Source: Leucogyrophana mollusca
Taxonomy: Eukaryota > Basidiomycota > Agaricomycetes > Boletales
DNA length: 64,000 nt
Direction of reading: 5' to 3'
Assembly: GCA_021014945.1 (NCBI GenBank)
Contig: MU266370.1
Span: 62,001 to 126,000 of the forward strand
The notes below the pieces were generated by a model. That model saw only the letters and a list, made by a program, of their open reading frames with translations, did not search any database and had not been told where the DNA came from. Made by a program: the position numbers and the translations under genes. This document shows positions 38,079 through 49,868 of this stretch, piece after piece (the first letter of the stretch is position 1; each line of letters starts with the position of its first letter).

Positions 38079-38176
38079 AGCTGGGTATCAAACCTGAAAA
38101 GTGCAAGCCCCAAGCATCTACTTCTGAGAGAAAGAAAGCAGTGACCGGGTCACCGAATGTCCAGAATTTTTGAAGT

Positions 38177-38195
38177 TGACGTGGAGGGACACGTA
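38177..38195 (-). promoter_or_regulatory. UPR-element-like ACGT motifs upstream of LHS1
   Basis: About 100 nt upstream of the LHS1 ATG are TGACGTGG (38177-38184), identical to the metazoan XBP1/ATF6 UPRE core, and CACGTA (38190-38195), the reverse of the yeast TACGTG UPRE-2 core. Adjacent ACGT cores before an ER chaperone suggest Hac1-type induction by unfolded proteins. Match seen; function inferred. Confidence 0.45.
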
Positions 38196-38204
38196 CAGAC
38201 TCTA

Positions 38205-38240
38205 CTAGGGTTAGGGGTTAAACCCTGGGGTTAGGGTTTT
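38205..38240. promoter_or_regulatory. telobox-like cluster in a divergent promoter
   Basis: CTAGGGTTAGGGGTTAAACC is followed by CTGGGGTTAGGGTTTT, giving three GGGTTA-type units, one of them inverted, between LHS1 and the plus-strand gene at 38281. TTAGGG is the agaric telomere unit, and internal teloboxes can bind Myb/TRF-type factors. It is too short and imperfect to be a chromosome end. Confidence 0.55.
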
Positions 38241-38280
38241 CTCTCCTCGACCTCGACCACGAACTTCGAAGAGCAAAGCC

Positions 38281-38938
38281 ATGGCCAAAAATAAATCGTT
38301 CTCAGGGCGTTTTCCTCGTACGGTCACAAATTCGCGGCGAGTGCAAATTTACCTCACAAGGTTCTGCGAATGGCTCTGCTAATAGCTACATGCCGTCCGT
38401 CCCCCCCGCCAACGCGTCCACCTGTACAGGAAGTGGTCCAAAAGCACCCATTGTGCTCGCAGGCCGCGTGAGTGGAGCCTCTATGTTGAAGTACTTTATC
38501 GAACGATACAAACACACTCTGGTGTAAGTTATCTTCAATTATCTCGTGATCACATCGAATCACAACTCGCCCACTTGGCAGCTGTGGTGAGTATGTGCAA
38601 CAACCCTCTCTCAGCCAACAATTTACAAGCGATTATCCATACAGTCTACGCTGTCGTGATGAAGTTGGGGTGCGTCGTGCTCCGCCACCACACAACTGTA
38701 TACTCACAAACGCTCACGGCCCAGCCTCGGGACCTGGCTCGTCCATTCTCGTGACGTTGATGCCCCATTCCGCGATCTATCCATTGGAATCTGTTTACTC
38801 GCCTCAGCATACTGGGACGCCATCGCAACTGTCCGCCAGTATCGGAAAATTGTGAAAGAGGTTGCCCCTGCGCAACGCGACGACGTGGTGGAGGAGCTGG
38901 AGAACCAATGGAAGGATGTGGATAGCAATGCGAAGTAA
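38281..38938 (+). CDS. small predicted membrane protein, unknown family
   Basis: Exons 38281-38340, 38386-38521, 38582-38590 (9 nt), 38645-38669 and 38725-38938 give 147 residues. A basic N-terminus (RTVTNSRRLHAVRPPRQR, RKWSKSTHCARRPREW) precedes one hydrophobic segment (AVVIYAVVMKLGLGTWLV), a second short one (LSIGICLLASAYWDAI) and an acidic amphipathic tail ending VDSNAK. The basic start could be a mitochondrial presequence. It is transcribed divergently from LHS1 with only 202 nt between start codons. The model rests on splice consensus and a continuous frame; the 9-nt exon and the first donor (GTGCAA) are its weakest points. Confidence 0.5.
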
Positions 38939-40213
38939 ACTTTCACCCCCATCTGAGGCGGATAATTATCCAGCAAAGGCCGGCCTGGCGATATCACTGT
39001 AAGCTTGTAGTGAGTCTTTTAAGTATTGACTCTGAATTTCGAACTGAGCTGATGGCTGGGTCTTTTGAGGAAGCATACCCAGTCTTATAATAGCTCTGCG
39101 TAGTAAATACCCCATTCATACAGTGCGCTCGTGGGAGGACTCGAGTGCTCGTCGTGTGTGTACTCCACCTCTGTCATCACATGTATGTCGTTATGTGGGC
39201 AGGCTCACGCCCGACTGACCCCTAGGACATTTGGGGCTGAACTAGCCCCGCCACCCAGCCACGACCATATATTGTTGCTCTTCTCGAGTTACCAAAGCGG
39301 AGGTAGTGCCCTGTGGCTGTGAGCACAAGTGGCCTTTAGATATAGCCCCTTTCTCGTGAAAGCTTGGGCTTTAGGACCGGAGGCCCCGGGTGCTATGCCA
39401 CCGCAGTATAGAGCGAAAGCCGCGTTCAGGGCTCGTAAATTCCATGCCCGATCGACAAACGCACGTTCGATAATTCGAGCTGGCTCATAAATAGGCCGTT
39501 CGCAGTTGTCCTTACAGGACAGGCGCGGTGTAATCGTTAGAGTAGTCATGGTTTCAAGTCGCGCATATAACGTTCGGTAAGGCAGTCTACTGCTCCGTTA
39601 TTCCAGTACTAGCGCGCTGATGCTTCGTTCTGCAATTCCAGCGCCGGTGAGTGTCAATGCTTTCGGCCCTCCGTTCTACTAATAGTGCGCCAGGACTATC
39701 GGCTCTGACGTCTCTAATGTAAGTGCAGCTTATCGTTCAGAAAATCTCAAGCCATGATAGTATATACAGATGGGCGTCCGCCCTGGTCCTGGATGTTGTG
39801 AAAGGACATTCTGGAGCAATCCAAATAACGGTTGACGTGTGGATGGTCGTGTGCTCTGCATTCACCGCTATAAATGAACGCCGAAAGGCGTTGGAGGCAG
39901 CGGAAAGCGAAGACAAGATGACGTCCATGGAAGAAGGCATTTTGCACGCAGGCACTGTGGGCGGCAGCGGCAGCGGTGCGAATGCGGTCAAAGAGAGGAA
40001 AAGGTGAGCTTTGTGACTATGGGGAGCAGTGAAGGATCCTTATTGAAAAATCAATATAGAATGACGCCTGTTTTGCTTGCGCTCAGGCTCGCTCAGGACA
40101 TCTTGTACTCGCCAATACAATTACAACCTTCACACTGAGTTAAACCGGCGCGACAAAGAGCTAGAGGTCGTTGCAAAGGTCCTGTCACCAAAGGTTGGTC
40201 TGTTTCTGGGAGG
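38939..40213 (+). other. 1.3-kb region without a confident gene
   Basis: An open frame at about 39771-40007 (plus) reads WASALVLDVVKGHSGAIQ, then a hydrophobic VDVWMVVCSAF, and a Gly/Ser-rich end. Splice-like sites precede it at 39648 and 39720, but no start exon gives a consistent phase. It may be a decayed small gene. The rest shows nothing. Confidence 0.35.
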
Positions 40214-43200
40214 TCACTTCGTCCTTCCAAAAGTGGGAGACGCGGGATGATCTACTACTGAATATACGCCGCGGATCTGAATCCGCGATGAATCATCCCA
40301 GTCGTGGACACGACGTGCACGATCAGCGGTGAAAGCACCAAGCTGGCGTACAACATTGCTCGGGAGAGGCCGTTCGGTAGGCTCTTGGCACCAACAACTC
40401 TCAACTAAAGTCCACATCCAATCACTGATACCTGTGGGACGATCAGGCCGCTTGCCTTTGCCAACGGCTTTGATGACTGCCCCGTCTCGGAGCCCATGGA
40501 ATGGCCGCACCCCGGAATACATCTGTGTGACCTAGTCAAACGCCCGTGCATATCCTGCAGAAAGCGATCATATCCTACCTCGTAGATGACACAGCCAAGA
40601 GCATATACATCTGCTGCGAAACTGACGGGTTCCCCGTCGAACATCTCTGGCGCTTCATAGGCGAGCGTACCGCCGTGCGTAGGGCCTTGCGTCGACGACA
40701 ATGTTTGACGCTGGGGATCTTTCGCATACGCAAGACCGAAGTCTGCGAGACATGCTGTACCCGACGGTGTCACAAGTATATTGCGCTATGCGGGTCGTCG
40801 TCGGTTGCGTACTGTTTGGCCAGCGATGATGACTTACAGGTTTCAAATCCCCATGAACGACCTTTGGCGTGCAGGTGTGCAAGTACTCGACGCCCGAGCT
40901 AATATCAAGTGCCTTTGGGAGAACTCTGTATGTCGTTCCTGCTAGCTATGTTGTTTACTCACCAGGAGCTCACGGTCTGTCCTCGGGAAGCGTTCTAAGT
41001 ACTCCCCAACGTGACCATGCTCCATCCAAGGAGAGATGAGCGAGATTCTCGAACGCTCGTCGTCCAGGTAAAAGATGCCGTAGAACGGTAATAGATTAGG
41101 ATGCGAAAGGCGGGACCATATGATGGCTTCACGAGCACAGTCCTGCCTCTGTATTGAAAAAGAATAGCGTGCCAAGGAGCCGCTACGCATACCTTCAATA
41201 TGTCTTCTAAGTCCGACCTCAGCATCCTCACTTTCTTCACGGCTACCGAGTGTCCCTGTGCAAAGCCCTTCCATACTTCGCTGTAAGCACCTGTTACAAC
41301 AGGGTGGGCCGTGTCTATCTTGATGTCCTCTAGAACAAGGGATTCCGGGTAGCAGCATGCTCGCTTGGACAACTGGACCAATGCGTTCGCAAACAGTGCC
41401 TTCTGAATGCTATCAATGGCCGGGTTTTCTACCAGCTAGCATCAAGGAAAGTAAGTTGTAAGCAAAATGAAATGCATCTAGTACCCACAGTATGAAGAAG
41501 ATCGACCATTGACCGTGCTTCTTTACCTCTAAGAGCGAATACGGCCTTGAATGTTCGGACTGAAGGATCCGAATCGTCCAATGTGGCGGCAAGGTGACAC
41601 GCTATAACTTGTAGGTCTAGCACCGGTAGTTCAGACCCGTCAACTTCGTTAGCCATATGTAGCTGACATAGTGGACGGATGTCTTCTGACTAGGTGGTGA
41701 TAAGGCACAAGGACACAACACGAAGAGCAAACGTAGTAAAGGTACCTTTAGAAGTAACGCGCAAAGGGAATCTCGAATGGCCCGATGGTATTTTAGGGAC
41801 TGAAAAACATCCCACCCCTGCCACTCGTTGATGTGGTCGTGGAACGCAGAAAGGAGACTGTCCATCCTGTTATTAGCACAGGTAGTTGCAGAATAGAATG
41901 AGATAAACCACCTTGGATCTCCTACACAGTGAGCGAGATGCGAGAATGTATAAATGGTGAGAGACTGAGAACCAAGTCATGGTCAATTCAAAGCCTTGCC
42001 CATTCAGCCACTACATTTTACCTGGTAGATCTTTGGGTCGTAAATGTAATCTGTGCACTTATCTCTAACCCATTGTGGGCCTTCGAAAGTGTCTGATTCA
42101 ATAACATTCACGTAGAGGGTTTTGCGATGTTGCTCAAGCCACCTCAGTGACACGCGCCTTATGCGGCCCGTTAGTTCTCCCTCAGCAACTGCCGCCGCTA
42201 CAGGTGAAGGTCTCGCGCGCTCAGCTGATGAATCGTCAGCGATCAAAGGTGTGATTGTCGTAGACCCTGGAATAGGCTTGTCCGCCAGGTGTTGATGCTG
42301 TCCATAGTGTGATGATGTTGGGGAAACCATGCCTGGCATTACTCTCTCCACGCCGATTAATTCATGATCGTCGTGCATGCACAGTGCTTCGAGTGAAGCC
42401 TCGTTTGCAGCTAATAGCGCCGATAAGAGGTCCTCTTCAAGGGTTGGCTCCGATGTGGAACCATCTGGATTGAGGTAGCGACTTGTCAGGGTAGAAGGCA
42501 AGGTTCTAAGGCTTGAGTGTCCAACCTTTCACTGAGTTTCTTCTCTCAGTACGGGAGCGTTCTGCGCTCGCAGTCACCAAAGGAATATGTGCATAGATGA
42601 GCTCTTGTGAGGCGCGGCACTTGGGGGTGCGATAAGAACACGAATAAAGTACAGCATACTACTAGGTGAAGGGAACGCGACTCACGAGGCTAACTTTGAG
42701 CTCAAGATTGTCTGGATTTTCATGCACGAGTACCTCGGACAACAGTCCTGCGCGGCCGTGTGCGACTTCACACTCCTGGAACATGCATCGTATATTTTCA
42801 TCTGGTAATACGATGTCATGTTGCGAATGAGGTGCTGGTCTTGGGGTTATTTTATCCTGTGGGTAGGGCTGGATCCGAGCAGCGGGCGCGTGTCCTGAAT
42901 CCGGAGGTGCTTGGTGCGATTTGTCTGGACTGTGCGACTTGTCGTCGAAAAATGGCTGAGAAGCAGGTTTTCATAGTCAACTGAAAGGTGTGCTGTGTCC
43001 AACTGGTATGATTTACCTCGTAGGTCATCGCATCGTATGTGTAAGGCGGACACTGTTCTCCAGACCACTGCGACCCTTCAAAATCATCTGAGTCAATATC
43101 GTCCCGGTACATATATTTACGCTGCTGCTGTTCAAGCCATGTCTGCGAAGTGCGCACTGCGTTATTAGCGGGGCGCTCGTCGGCGTTCCCAACTTGAATC

Positions 43201-44152
43201 GGTAGAATCTTAGTAGGCGCGTATATCTGCGGGACAGAGTGCATTTGAGGCGGTTAAAGAAAGGAGGCGTAAAGAAGCACAGACCCTTCCGCCCGGCCCG
43301 AGCTCTCGTTGAATCATATCTTCTGCTCTCTCCACACCAGTTCGTTCGGGGTCATCGTACAGTCTTAGTGCTTCGGATGATGCCTCGTGTGCCGCCAACA
43401 GCGCCGCCAAGAGAACTTCTTCGAGAGTTGATTCCGACTCGGATGTATGGCCATCTGAGTTTAGATGGTGACCCGTCAGGACCATATGAGGTAGAATCAC
43501 GAGTCATGAATGCCCGACCTTGCCCAAGGACGTTTCCCTCAGCACGAGAGCGTGCTGCACTTGCAGTCGCCCACGGAATCTGAGAGTAGATGAATGCTTG
43601 AGACGCGCGGCACTTGATGCGAGGACACCATGAATCGTGCTCAAGGCGCGTAGATTTGTGGAGAGCGTTACTCACGAGGCCGACTTTCTGCTCGAGACCG
43701 CTTGGATGTTCGACTAAAAGCGCCTCTGTCAACACCCCAGCGTGTTGTTGGGCGCTTTCGCATTCTTGGAACAATCGCCTTATATCTTCCTCTGGTGATA
43801 TGATCCACTGTCGTGAGTGGGGTGATTGGCTCTTGTGGGCAATTACCTACGTGACATTAACATTACAGAACGCGACCAGTGGTGGCACTATTAGCCTACT
43901 GGTGGCATTTGCAGCGATTCATCCCATGGAGAAGATTGGCTTTGCACTCCCTTTGCTGAATTTGTGGCCGCCAAATCCTCTTTACGACTTGTCATCAACC
44001 CGGAAACCCGCTTAATGTGTAGTATTTCACGTACGTAGCGTTCTAGTTAGTTCCGCATGACCGTGGGTGGGGTCTTTTCGGTCTCGTTCCCACAGACGCT
44101 CTCTCTCGCGGCTCCCGCCTTGGTTTTGAACTGTCCCACTGTTATTCGACAT
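40214..44152 (-). CDS. TKL-like protein kinase with two GAT-like modules
   Basis: Minus-strand exons: 44035-44152, 43900-43979, 43676-43846, 43519-43612, 43285-43454, 43017-43226, 42686-42856, 42526-42619, 42022-42464, 41912-41964, 41746-41866, 41489-41689, 41193-41435, 40963-41142, 40838-40912, 40579-40785, 40214-40522. They give 979 residues. The Arg/Glu-rich leader ending HAELTR resembles the lead-in to a VHS domain, but the VHS domain is missing. Two copies of a GAT-like module follow (EEDIRRLFQECE, CRASQAFIYSQIPWATA, LEEVLLAALLAAHEAS), each ending in a DFEG(S/P)QW segment. The kinase has VAVKK (K709), HGDLKP (D805), DFG (D823) and YEAPE. HGD replaces HRD. Exons 3/7 (171 nt) and 4/8 (94 nt) are equal in size, proving internal duplication. 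Likely catalytically active; the endosomal link is inferred. Confidence 0.75.
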
Positions 44153-46607
44153 GCTGAGAGGAGTGCTCACCCCCACCCAGAGGGATTGCTGACCCCGGGG
44201 TTATTATCCTTGCCTCGTCAACGATCCTAAACGGAGGCCTGGAACGAGGAGGCTGATAAGAGTGCTTGAGATAGGGAACCGAGGGAAGTGTGAAACGTGT
44301 TGTCGGCGGCGCAGGCTGAGGATATGGAGTCACTGCAAGGATCGATGCACGGGTAGCCAGGGCCAGAGCAGGGTTGTCAGACGAGTAGAATGACACCAGG
44401 GAAGCCTCTACGGGCAGCATAGACGCCAAGGGTCAGGGCTAGGATGGCTATTTACAGCAACTTTGATGTCCTCTTGGCATCAGGCTGAGTGGGTGACAAA
44501 GTGCTCAAGTGACAAGTGGCATTCGAGAGACGAGAAAGTAGTTGAATGGATGAAGCACCGCTGAAAGAAGATCCACGAGTACACTCCACCAGGGAGCTTG
44601 GGGCCTTCGGGACCGCGAAGCTGGCAAGTATTACATAGATCTTTCGCAAACACAATTCACCTGCCAATCCATGGTTCACATCGTGCTGGGTGTGGACATA
44701 TGTTGCTTACCTCTGCTGTGCGCTCGATTCGTGTTGAATATTGAATCTCGATGGGCCCGGAAGAGCGCTGGCTTTCACTGCTCAATTCCGCTGTACTTTG
44801 AGTACTGACCTGTCCTCCGATGCGCAAATTATAAGTTTACGCCACCGCGTGCCGTCCTCGGTATGGCGAGTTGCGAGCCACTGCAAGTGCAGTCTATTTA
44901 GCTAACGAGTCCATAGTCCCCGTCACTAGAATGTTCACGTTGATGTTGTATTTGGTGGCGATCACAACGTCGCGACAGAAGCTGCGTGACAGAGGCCACC
45001 CAAAAAGCGGTGCACTGGTTCCTTCCATGTTGTTCGGCCCAGTTCGGGCCGCCGTTGAGCACTTAGTATTACCACCGTCCGGTGGGTGGCCAACCACCAC
45101 CACTTGTCCAAGTCTCTAAGATTCTGTATACATCCGAGGCTATCTATGCGTGCACCGCACAATTCCGCGTCGTCAAGCAGTGAGGAGCTGGTGATGCCAT
45201 ACGATATCCCGCCCGTCCTCTACATAACGCGCGGCACCGGCGCCGCCTAAGGAGAGAACAGAGTAAACGAGGCTGGTCATCTTCGACCGACGAGCTAAAG
45301 TTATTCATCGAATTTATCTCGAGTAAGGTGATAGAATGTGGAGGAGTGGAACCGCCTGTGTCGTGAGTGCGCCTAGTAAATTATTGTTGCGCCTGAGCAT
45401 CTAGGTAGCAAAAGAGGCCTCTGCCCAACACCGGGTCCATTCCATACACGACGCCCTACATCTGCCCTCCGTCACAGCTGCCTTCGGTCGGTTGTTCATC
45501 CTTCACAGTTAAGTAGCACCAGCCGAGATCGTGGTACCTGCACAAACAGAGTAGCTGTGTTGGAAGTCATCGCCTTCACAACTTGAGTTGAATTCCCTAT
45601 TCGTTGGGGGCTGCCAACCGTTGTCAAATCGCACAGGTACGTTTTAAATCTCGGTCACACAGTCGCTCCTGTGAGCACCCATAGTTTGAACACCGGAGTG
45701 GGCGTCAATTACGCTGTATAAGAGCGAGCCCGCTCACTGCCATGCTAAGTATTTTCCTCATCATGTTCTCCAGCCATACATCGGTTCGTGTTTATTGTTT
45801 ATTGTAAGAATTTCCATCTCTCGTGCTTCCGGTATTGATGATAGTTCTGCATCTTCTTAGGGTTTGTGGTATTCGTGAGTGGAGCTTCCGATATCACTGT
45901 CTGGCAATGAAACAAACTGTCCACTGTGCGCCCCTACCACACCCTCGTAAGCGAAGCCTTGATCTTTTGTCAAGTAGCTTGACGTGTATCCTTTGATGTA
46001 GAGAAACAATCTCGCTTGTTGTTGCGATCACTTCGCCACTGTCGTTCTTCTGTCGCGTTGTAAACTTTGTATGCTTTGGTGCCACTCTTTTCTTCGTCCA
46101 TGAGATATCTCGAGAATGGCAATTACAAGCTGCTTTCGAGGCAGAAGCGGAAAAGAGGGAGTTACTGGGTCTTGAAGAAGGAGACGGAGAGACAGACTAC
46201 GGCGCGCTTGATCGTTGTGAGAAAGGACAGTCAGGGGAGCTGTGAATTTAGTGCGTAGCATAATTGCATGAACCTCCACTTCTAGTCGCCTCCCTAGAAG
46301 TGGTCACGTCTTGTATGAACATTTTGGTCCTTTTGACAACACTAGGGCAATGTCCTTTGCGTCACCCTGGCGCCCCCAGTCCCTTACCCATTGACGAACT
46401 GTCTGGCCTTAGCCAGAGCTGTCGAGGGCCTTCCGATGAATGGAACCGAAGCCAGAATTGTAGGTCACGAGAATGCACTTCTTAAACGCAGCTGGGTATT
46501 ATTGGACCAAAATACTCACAAGTGCCCTATCTGCTCCATGATCGCGATAAGAGGGACAACATAAGTACAGTCGTAGCTAGACAGCGGCGGTCCGATACGC
46601 TCACAGT
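44153..46607 (+). other. 2.4-kb gene-poor region
   Basis: Open frames at 44142-44429 and 44452-44679 (minus) have no motif or splice support; the first overlaps the kinase start. A decayed aldo-keto reductase fragment lies inside and is listed separately. Nothing else is seen. Confidence 0.4.
44894..45103 (-). pseudogene. relic of an aryl-alcohol dehydrogenase-type aldo-keto reductase
   Basis: The minus-strand frame reads DGGNTKCSTAARTGPNN, then MEGTSA, then RDVVIATKYNIN. This parallels the family sequence in which an Asp-Ala-Gly-Gly-Asn strand, a Thr-Ala turn, a TSE helix and a RDQxVIATKY strand follow each other. The start, the catalytic Tyr region and the C-terminal barrel are absent, and the intervening part is scrambled. 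If the match is real it is a short remnant of a lignin-related reductase gene. Homology is by eye only. Confidence 0.4.
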
Positions 46608-47451
46608 ATGGCAAACCCCTCCACCCCCCTCACCGGCAGCCCCTCGATATTGACGCGAACGAGCGTAGCTTGGCCCCCTGATCCCCCATACGAAGACTCC
46701 TCCGTCCTCGTACTGTCCTCGCGGCCCACAGACGCCACCTATCCCTCCCTCCTCTATCTCGACCTCCGGCTCAGCCTCCCACTCTCTCAGAAAAGCACAA
46801 TCAACCTAGCTTTCGCGGGGCTTAAACGCACCCTCCAACTTGACCCACACCTGCGGTATCGCTGGGACCGTGCTATTGACTCTACGGACAGCGATGGTGT
46901 GGACGAAGGGGACTGGGAGTACTTGACGGATCCCGATACCGGCGAGGAGATCGAGGTTGAGACCGGAGTCGGGACGCACCCGCGCACGGGGGAGATATCG
47001 GAATATCAGGAGGTATGGAGGTGAGCAACTTGCGTTGATGAACGACCGGGCCTAGATACTAATGCTCTGGGGGCGGGTCAGCGAGGAGGCGGTCCCATCA
47101 GGCTCTTCCTACGCATTCCTCACATCGAGCGCTGATCCAGAAACATCCCAAGCATTTATTGCGGTCTTGGGTCCGCATGCCGTCGCCTTATCTCACGAGG
47201 ACGGGCTGCCGTTCCAGGTCGTCCGAATGTACAGATCATCTGCGGATGCCGCGTGGTCGCTAGTCCACAAGTCCCAAACACCGAAGTCCCAGCCCCCTCC
47301 CTCTCCCTCGCACGCTCTTGGGACATACCTATCGACTTTCCTTGCGCTGTTCACTGAGAGAGAAGGCACGGGCGGGATGTGGAAGAGAGGCGATAGCGTC
47401 AAGCTAGGTGGAAGGGCATGGACTGTGTTTGATGCTGAAATTCAGGAATAA
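46608..47451 (+). CDS. Hri1-family protein, paralogue 1
   Basis: Exons 46608-47020 and 47082-47451 give 260 residues. The sequence reads SVAWPPDPPYEDSSVLVLSS, YLDLRL, WAFAG-like NLAFAGLKRTL, a DTGEEIEVETGVG acidic stretch and EYQEVWR. The second half has SSYAFLTS, HEDGLPFQVVRMYRS and a terminal GDSVKLGGRAWTVFD. The two-lobed layout and the ends match yeast Hri1, a non-essential Hrr25-interacting protein made of two beta-barrel domains. No catalytic motif is known for the family. A close paralogue lies 2.4 kb downstream. Hri1 assignment comes from remembered family features. Confidence 0.72.
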
Positions 47452-47839
47452 TCTGTCATAAAATGAAGTGCTATATTGTGTCAACGTTTGTAGGCTCGTT
47501 CAAGTGGAAGGACAGCCTGATTTCTAGTTCCCATTAGGCATACCACAGAAGGAGGTAAGGAATTGGCGTGAAGAAGAAATCTGTCTTATGGAGCTGGGCT
47601 GCCAGTTGACAGGGGTTTGTGCCAAGTCCCCGAAGATCTCAAAGTTGAGAGCCAGATTTCTCTCCGGTTTTCCTCAGACTGTTAACAGTGTTACTTCAGT
47701 TCCACGATTTCAAAAAGTTCTTAAACGAAGGGACGTATAATAAGGTATACAACAACAATGTCCAAGACTCAGATGTACGATGAAGCCTTAACGAAAGAAA
47801 GAGAGAGCACCACACTCACACTATATGAGCAGGAACTGA
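47452..47839 (+). other. intergenic between convergent genes
   Basis: 388 nt between two convergent stop codons. 3' flanks only; no gene seen. Confidence 0.5.
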
Positions 47840-49232
47840 CTAGCAAGTTGGGTGATAGTTGCTCGTGGCTGCATAGGTGAGGTAGTCGGCGAGGTTATCG
47901 TATGCGATCTCCTTGGTGTCGCAGTTGCCCGTCCACGCGCTGATGATACTCCAGAAGTTGATCACGTAGTCGGGCCTGCGCGGTTTGTTTGTTAGCAATT
48001 TGAGCAGAAATTCTCGAGATGACATACGAGGTGGGATAGGGGCCGTCGTTGCTCGTCTTCGAAGGAGTCTCGGCACCGAAAGGTCCGCCCAAGCTAGTCC
48101 ACGTACCAGTCTACGGCAGGTTCGCTCGTCAGTGAATGGCTCTAGACAGTGATGTGGTGTAGGCATACCAGAGCGCTGTAGTAAGCGTCGATGGCGTTCT
48201 GCTGGGACATCGTGGCAGCACCACCAGTCATGTTGTTGAACACCTTCGAGATGTTAGCGACCTCTATCCTGACGATGCATCTGTTAAATGCTCACATCCT
48301 GGGAGAGCCGTTTCTCCTGGAGGGACGTCGGGATGTCCGACGCGTACGAGGGATACTCTTTCTTGAGCAGCACGTCGGTGGTGGATTCGGCGTAGCAGAA
48401 GCTCGCAAGGACACAATACTCGTTCTGGAATAGACCCTGGGTGACCCAGAGCTGGCACTGGGAAACCATCTCGGCGCAGGAGCCGTTGTCAGTCGGCAGC
48501 TGAGGCACACAGGGGATGACGCTGGCCGCCTGAGTCGCATTGCATGATGCGACGGCAGGGCAGACACCAGGGCTGGACGAATATTCGAGCCAATCCTGTG
48601 CACAGAAATATGAGTGTGATACTGAGGATCCGAAATCGCCCAACTCACAGCGAAGTTGGAGTAAGGGATGTTTTCCGTGCTACAGAAACCCGTCCAAGCG
48701 GCGATGGCCAGCCATTGGCCAATGACGTACTCAACGCTGCGGGAATTCGGTCACCTTGGCATTTTGTAGAAGTAACCGCAAGACTCACTTGTCGGGGTAT
48801 GTTCCATTAGGTGTTATGGAGATTTCGTGGTAGTACGCATCGATGTAGTTTTGCTGACTGATGTACGAGTTTCCGCCCGAGATGGAGTTAAATGCCTACG
48901 ACCCAAGTTTCAGCCCGACATTGGGGTGAGCCCGACTTTAAGGGACAAACCGTTTGTGTCAAACGAGGTTGGGTTGCTGGGGCGCTGTTCTCTGCCAACA
49001 CTTGGGCCGGGTTCGCGCTGCCTTGCGAACAGGTGGTTAGGAGTACACACGAGGTGTAGTTGTAGAAGTTGGCGAGGTCCACTGTTGTAGCATTGCAAGA
49101 ATTGCGCAAGGAAAGACAGCTGACGGAAGAGGGCCCATCTTCCGGAGGCGCGATTACCTGTCTTTCCACGAAGGGAACAGCAATAACCGATGAAGCGAAA
49201 AGAGCGGTGATCCCGAAGGCAGAGAAAAGCAT
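47840..49232 (-). CDS. secreted cysteine-rich protein with two-fold internal repeat
   Basis: Minus-strand exons: 48951-49232, 48789-48895, 48649-48736, 48296-48595, 48169-48243, 48028-48110, 47840-47975. They give 356 residues. The signal peptide (LFSAFGITALFASSVIAVP) is followed by two related halves. Each has a Cys-containing helical block, then F-N-(S/N)-(I/M)-(S/T)-GG, SQQN-IDAYY and a VI..W..I-AWTG-C segment ending in Y-N-A/F. Cysteine spacing (C..NAT..C) is repeated and several NxT sequons occur. Eight or more cysteines suggest disulfides and an extracellular or wall location. I recognise no family. The start was chosen at the ATG just before the hydrophobic core. Confidence 0.72.
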
Positions 49233-49868
49233 TGTCGGCAAGTCAAATTAGGGGGATATAAAACAAAAGAAAGAGAAATCGAATGTTGAGAAAAAACTGA
49301 AAGCATTGTCTGCAGGTTTTATAGCTGCAGCTGATTTACCGGAGCTGAAAAAGGTGACCATTACTTGCAGACTCGGAGGTACTTGTGTCGATGGTAGCAG
49401 TGCGGACACAGGTATGACATGTGCAAGTCGTTTACATGATCTCACCCCGGGCTCGTAGACCGTGTCAAGATATCGAGCGGCGGCTTGTTTTGCGCATGTG
49501 TGGGGCGTGTCCATGGCAATTACGATGGCCCGGCGACCAAGACATTCGAAAGTGGTCGGCAGAGATCAGCCGCCGTTGGGTGACAGCGACGGTGCGATTT
49601 ATTAGATTGGCTCCATGGGCGCGATGGGATAAAACTTGTGGAAGACGTCGAGCCCGCCATTCGATGACAAGGTGAATGTCTGTTTTCGAATCCGATAGTT
49701 AGCCTCGACATCCACTGAAAATCAACGGGGGACAAACCCTGAACACCTGATCGACAGGTCCAGTGTGCGGAACGGGAGCAAAGCCCAGCAGGAGCCTATC
49801 AGGCCATCACGTAAGCTAACCAACTGAGTGCATAGCCAGGCTGCTGTTTGATTTCGGCAGATCAAGAC
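49233..49868. other. divergent promoter region
   Basis: 636 nt between the start codons of the secreted protein (minus) and Hri1 paralogue 2 (plus). Open frames here lack support. No clear TATA box or repeated operator was found. Confidence 0.45.

Noticed and set aside
38205..38240. Possible interstitial telomere or chromosome end
   Set aside because: Only three imperfect GGGTTA units with one inverted, and genes continue on both sides. A promoter telobox is the simpler reading.
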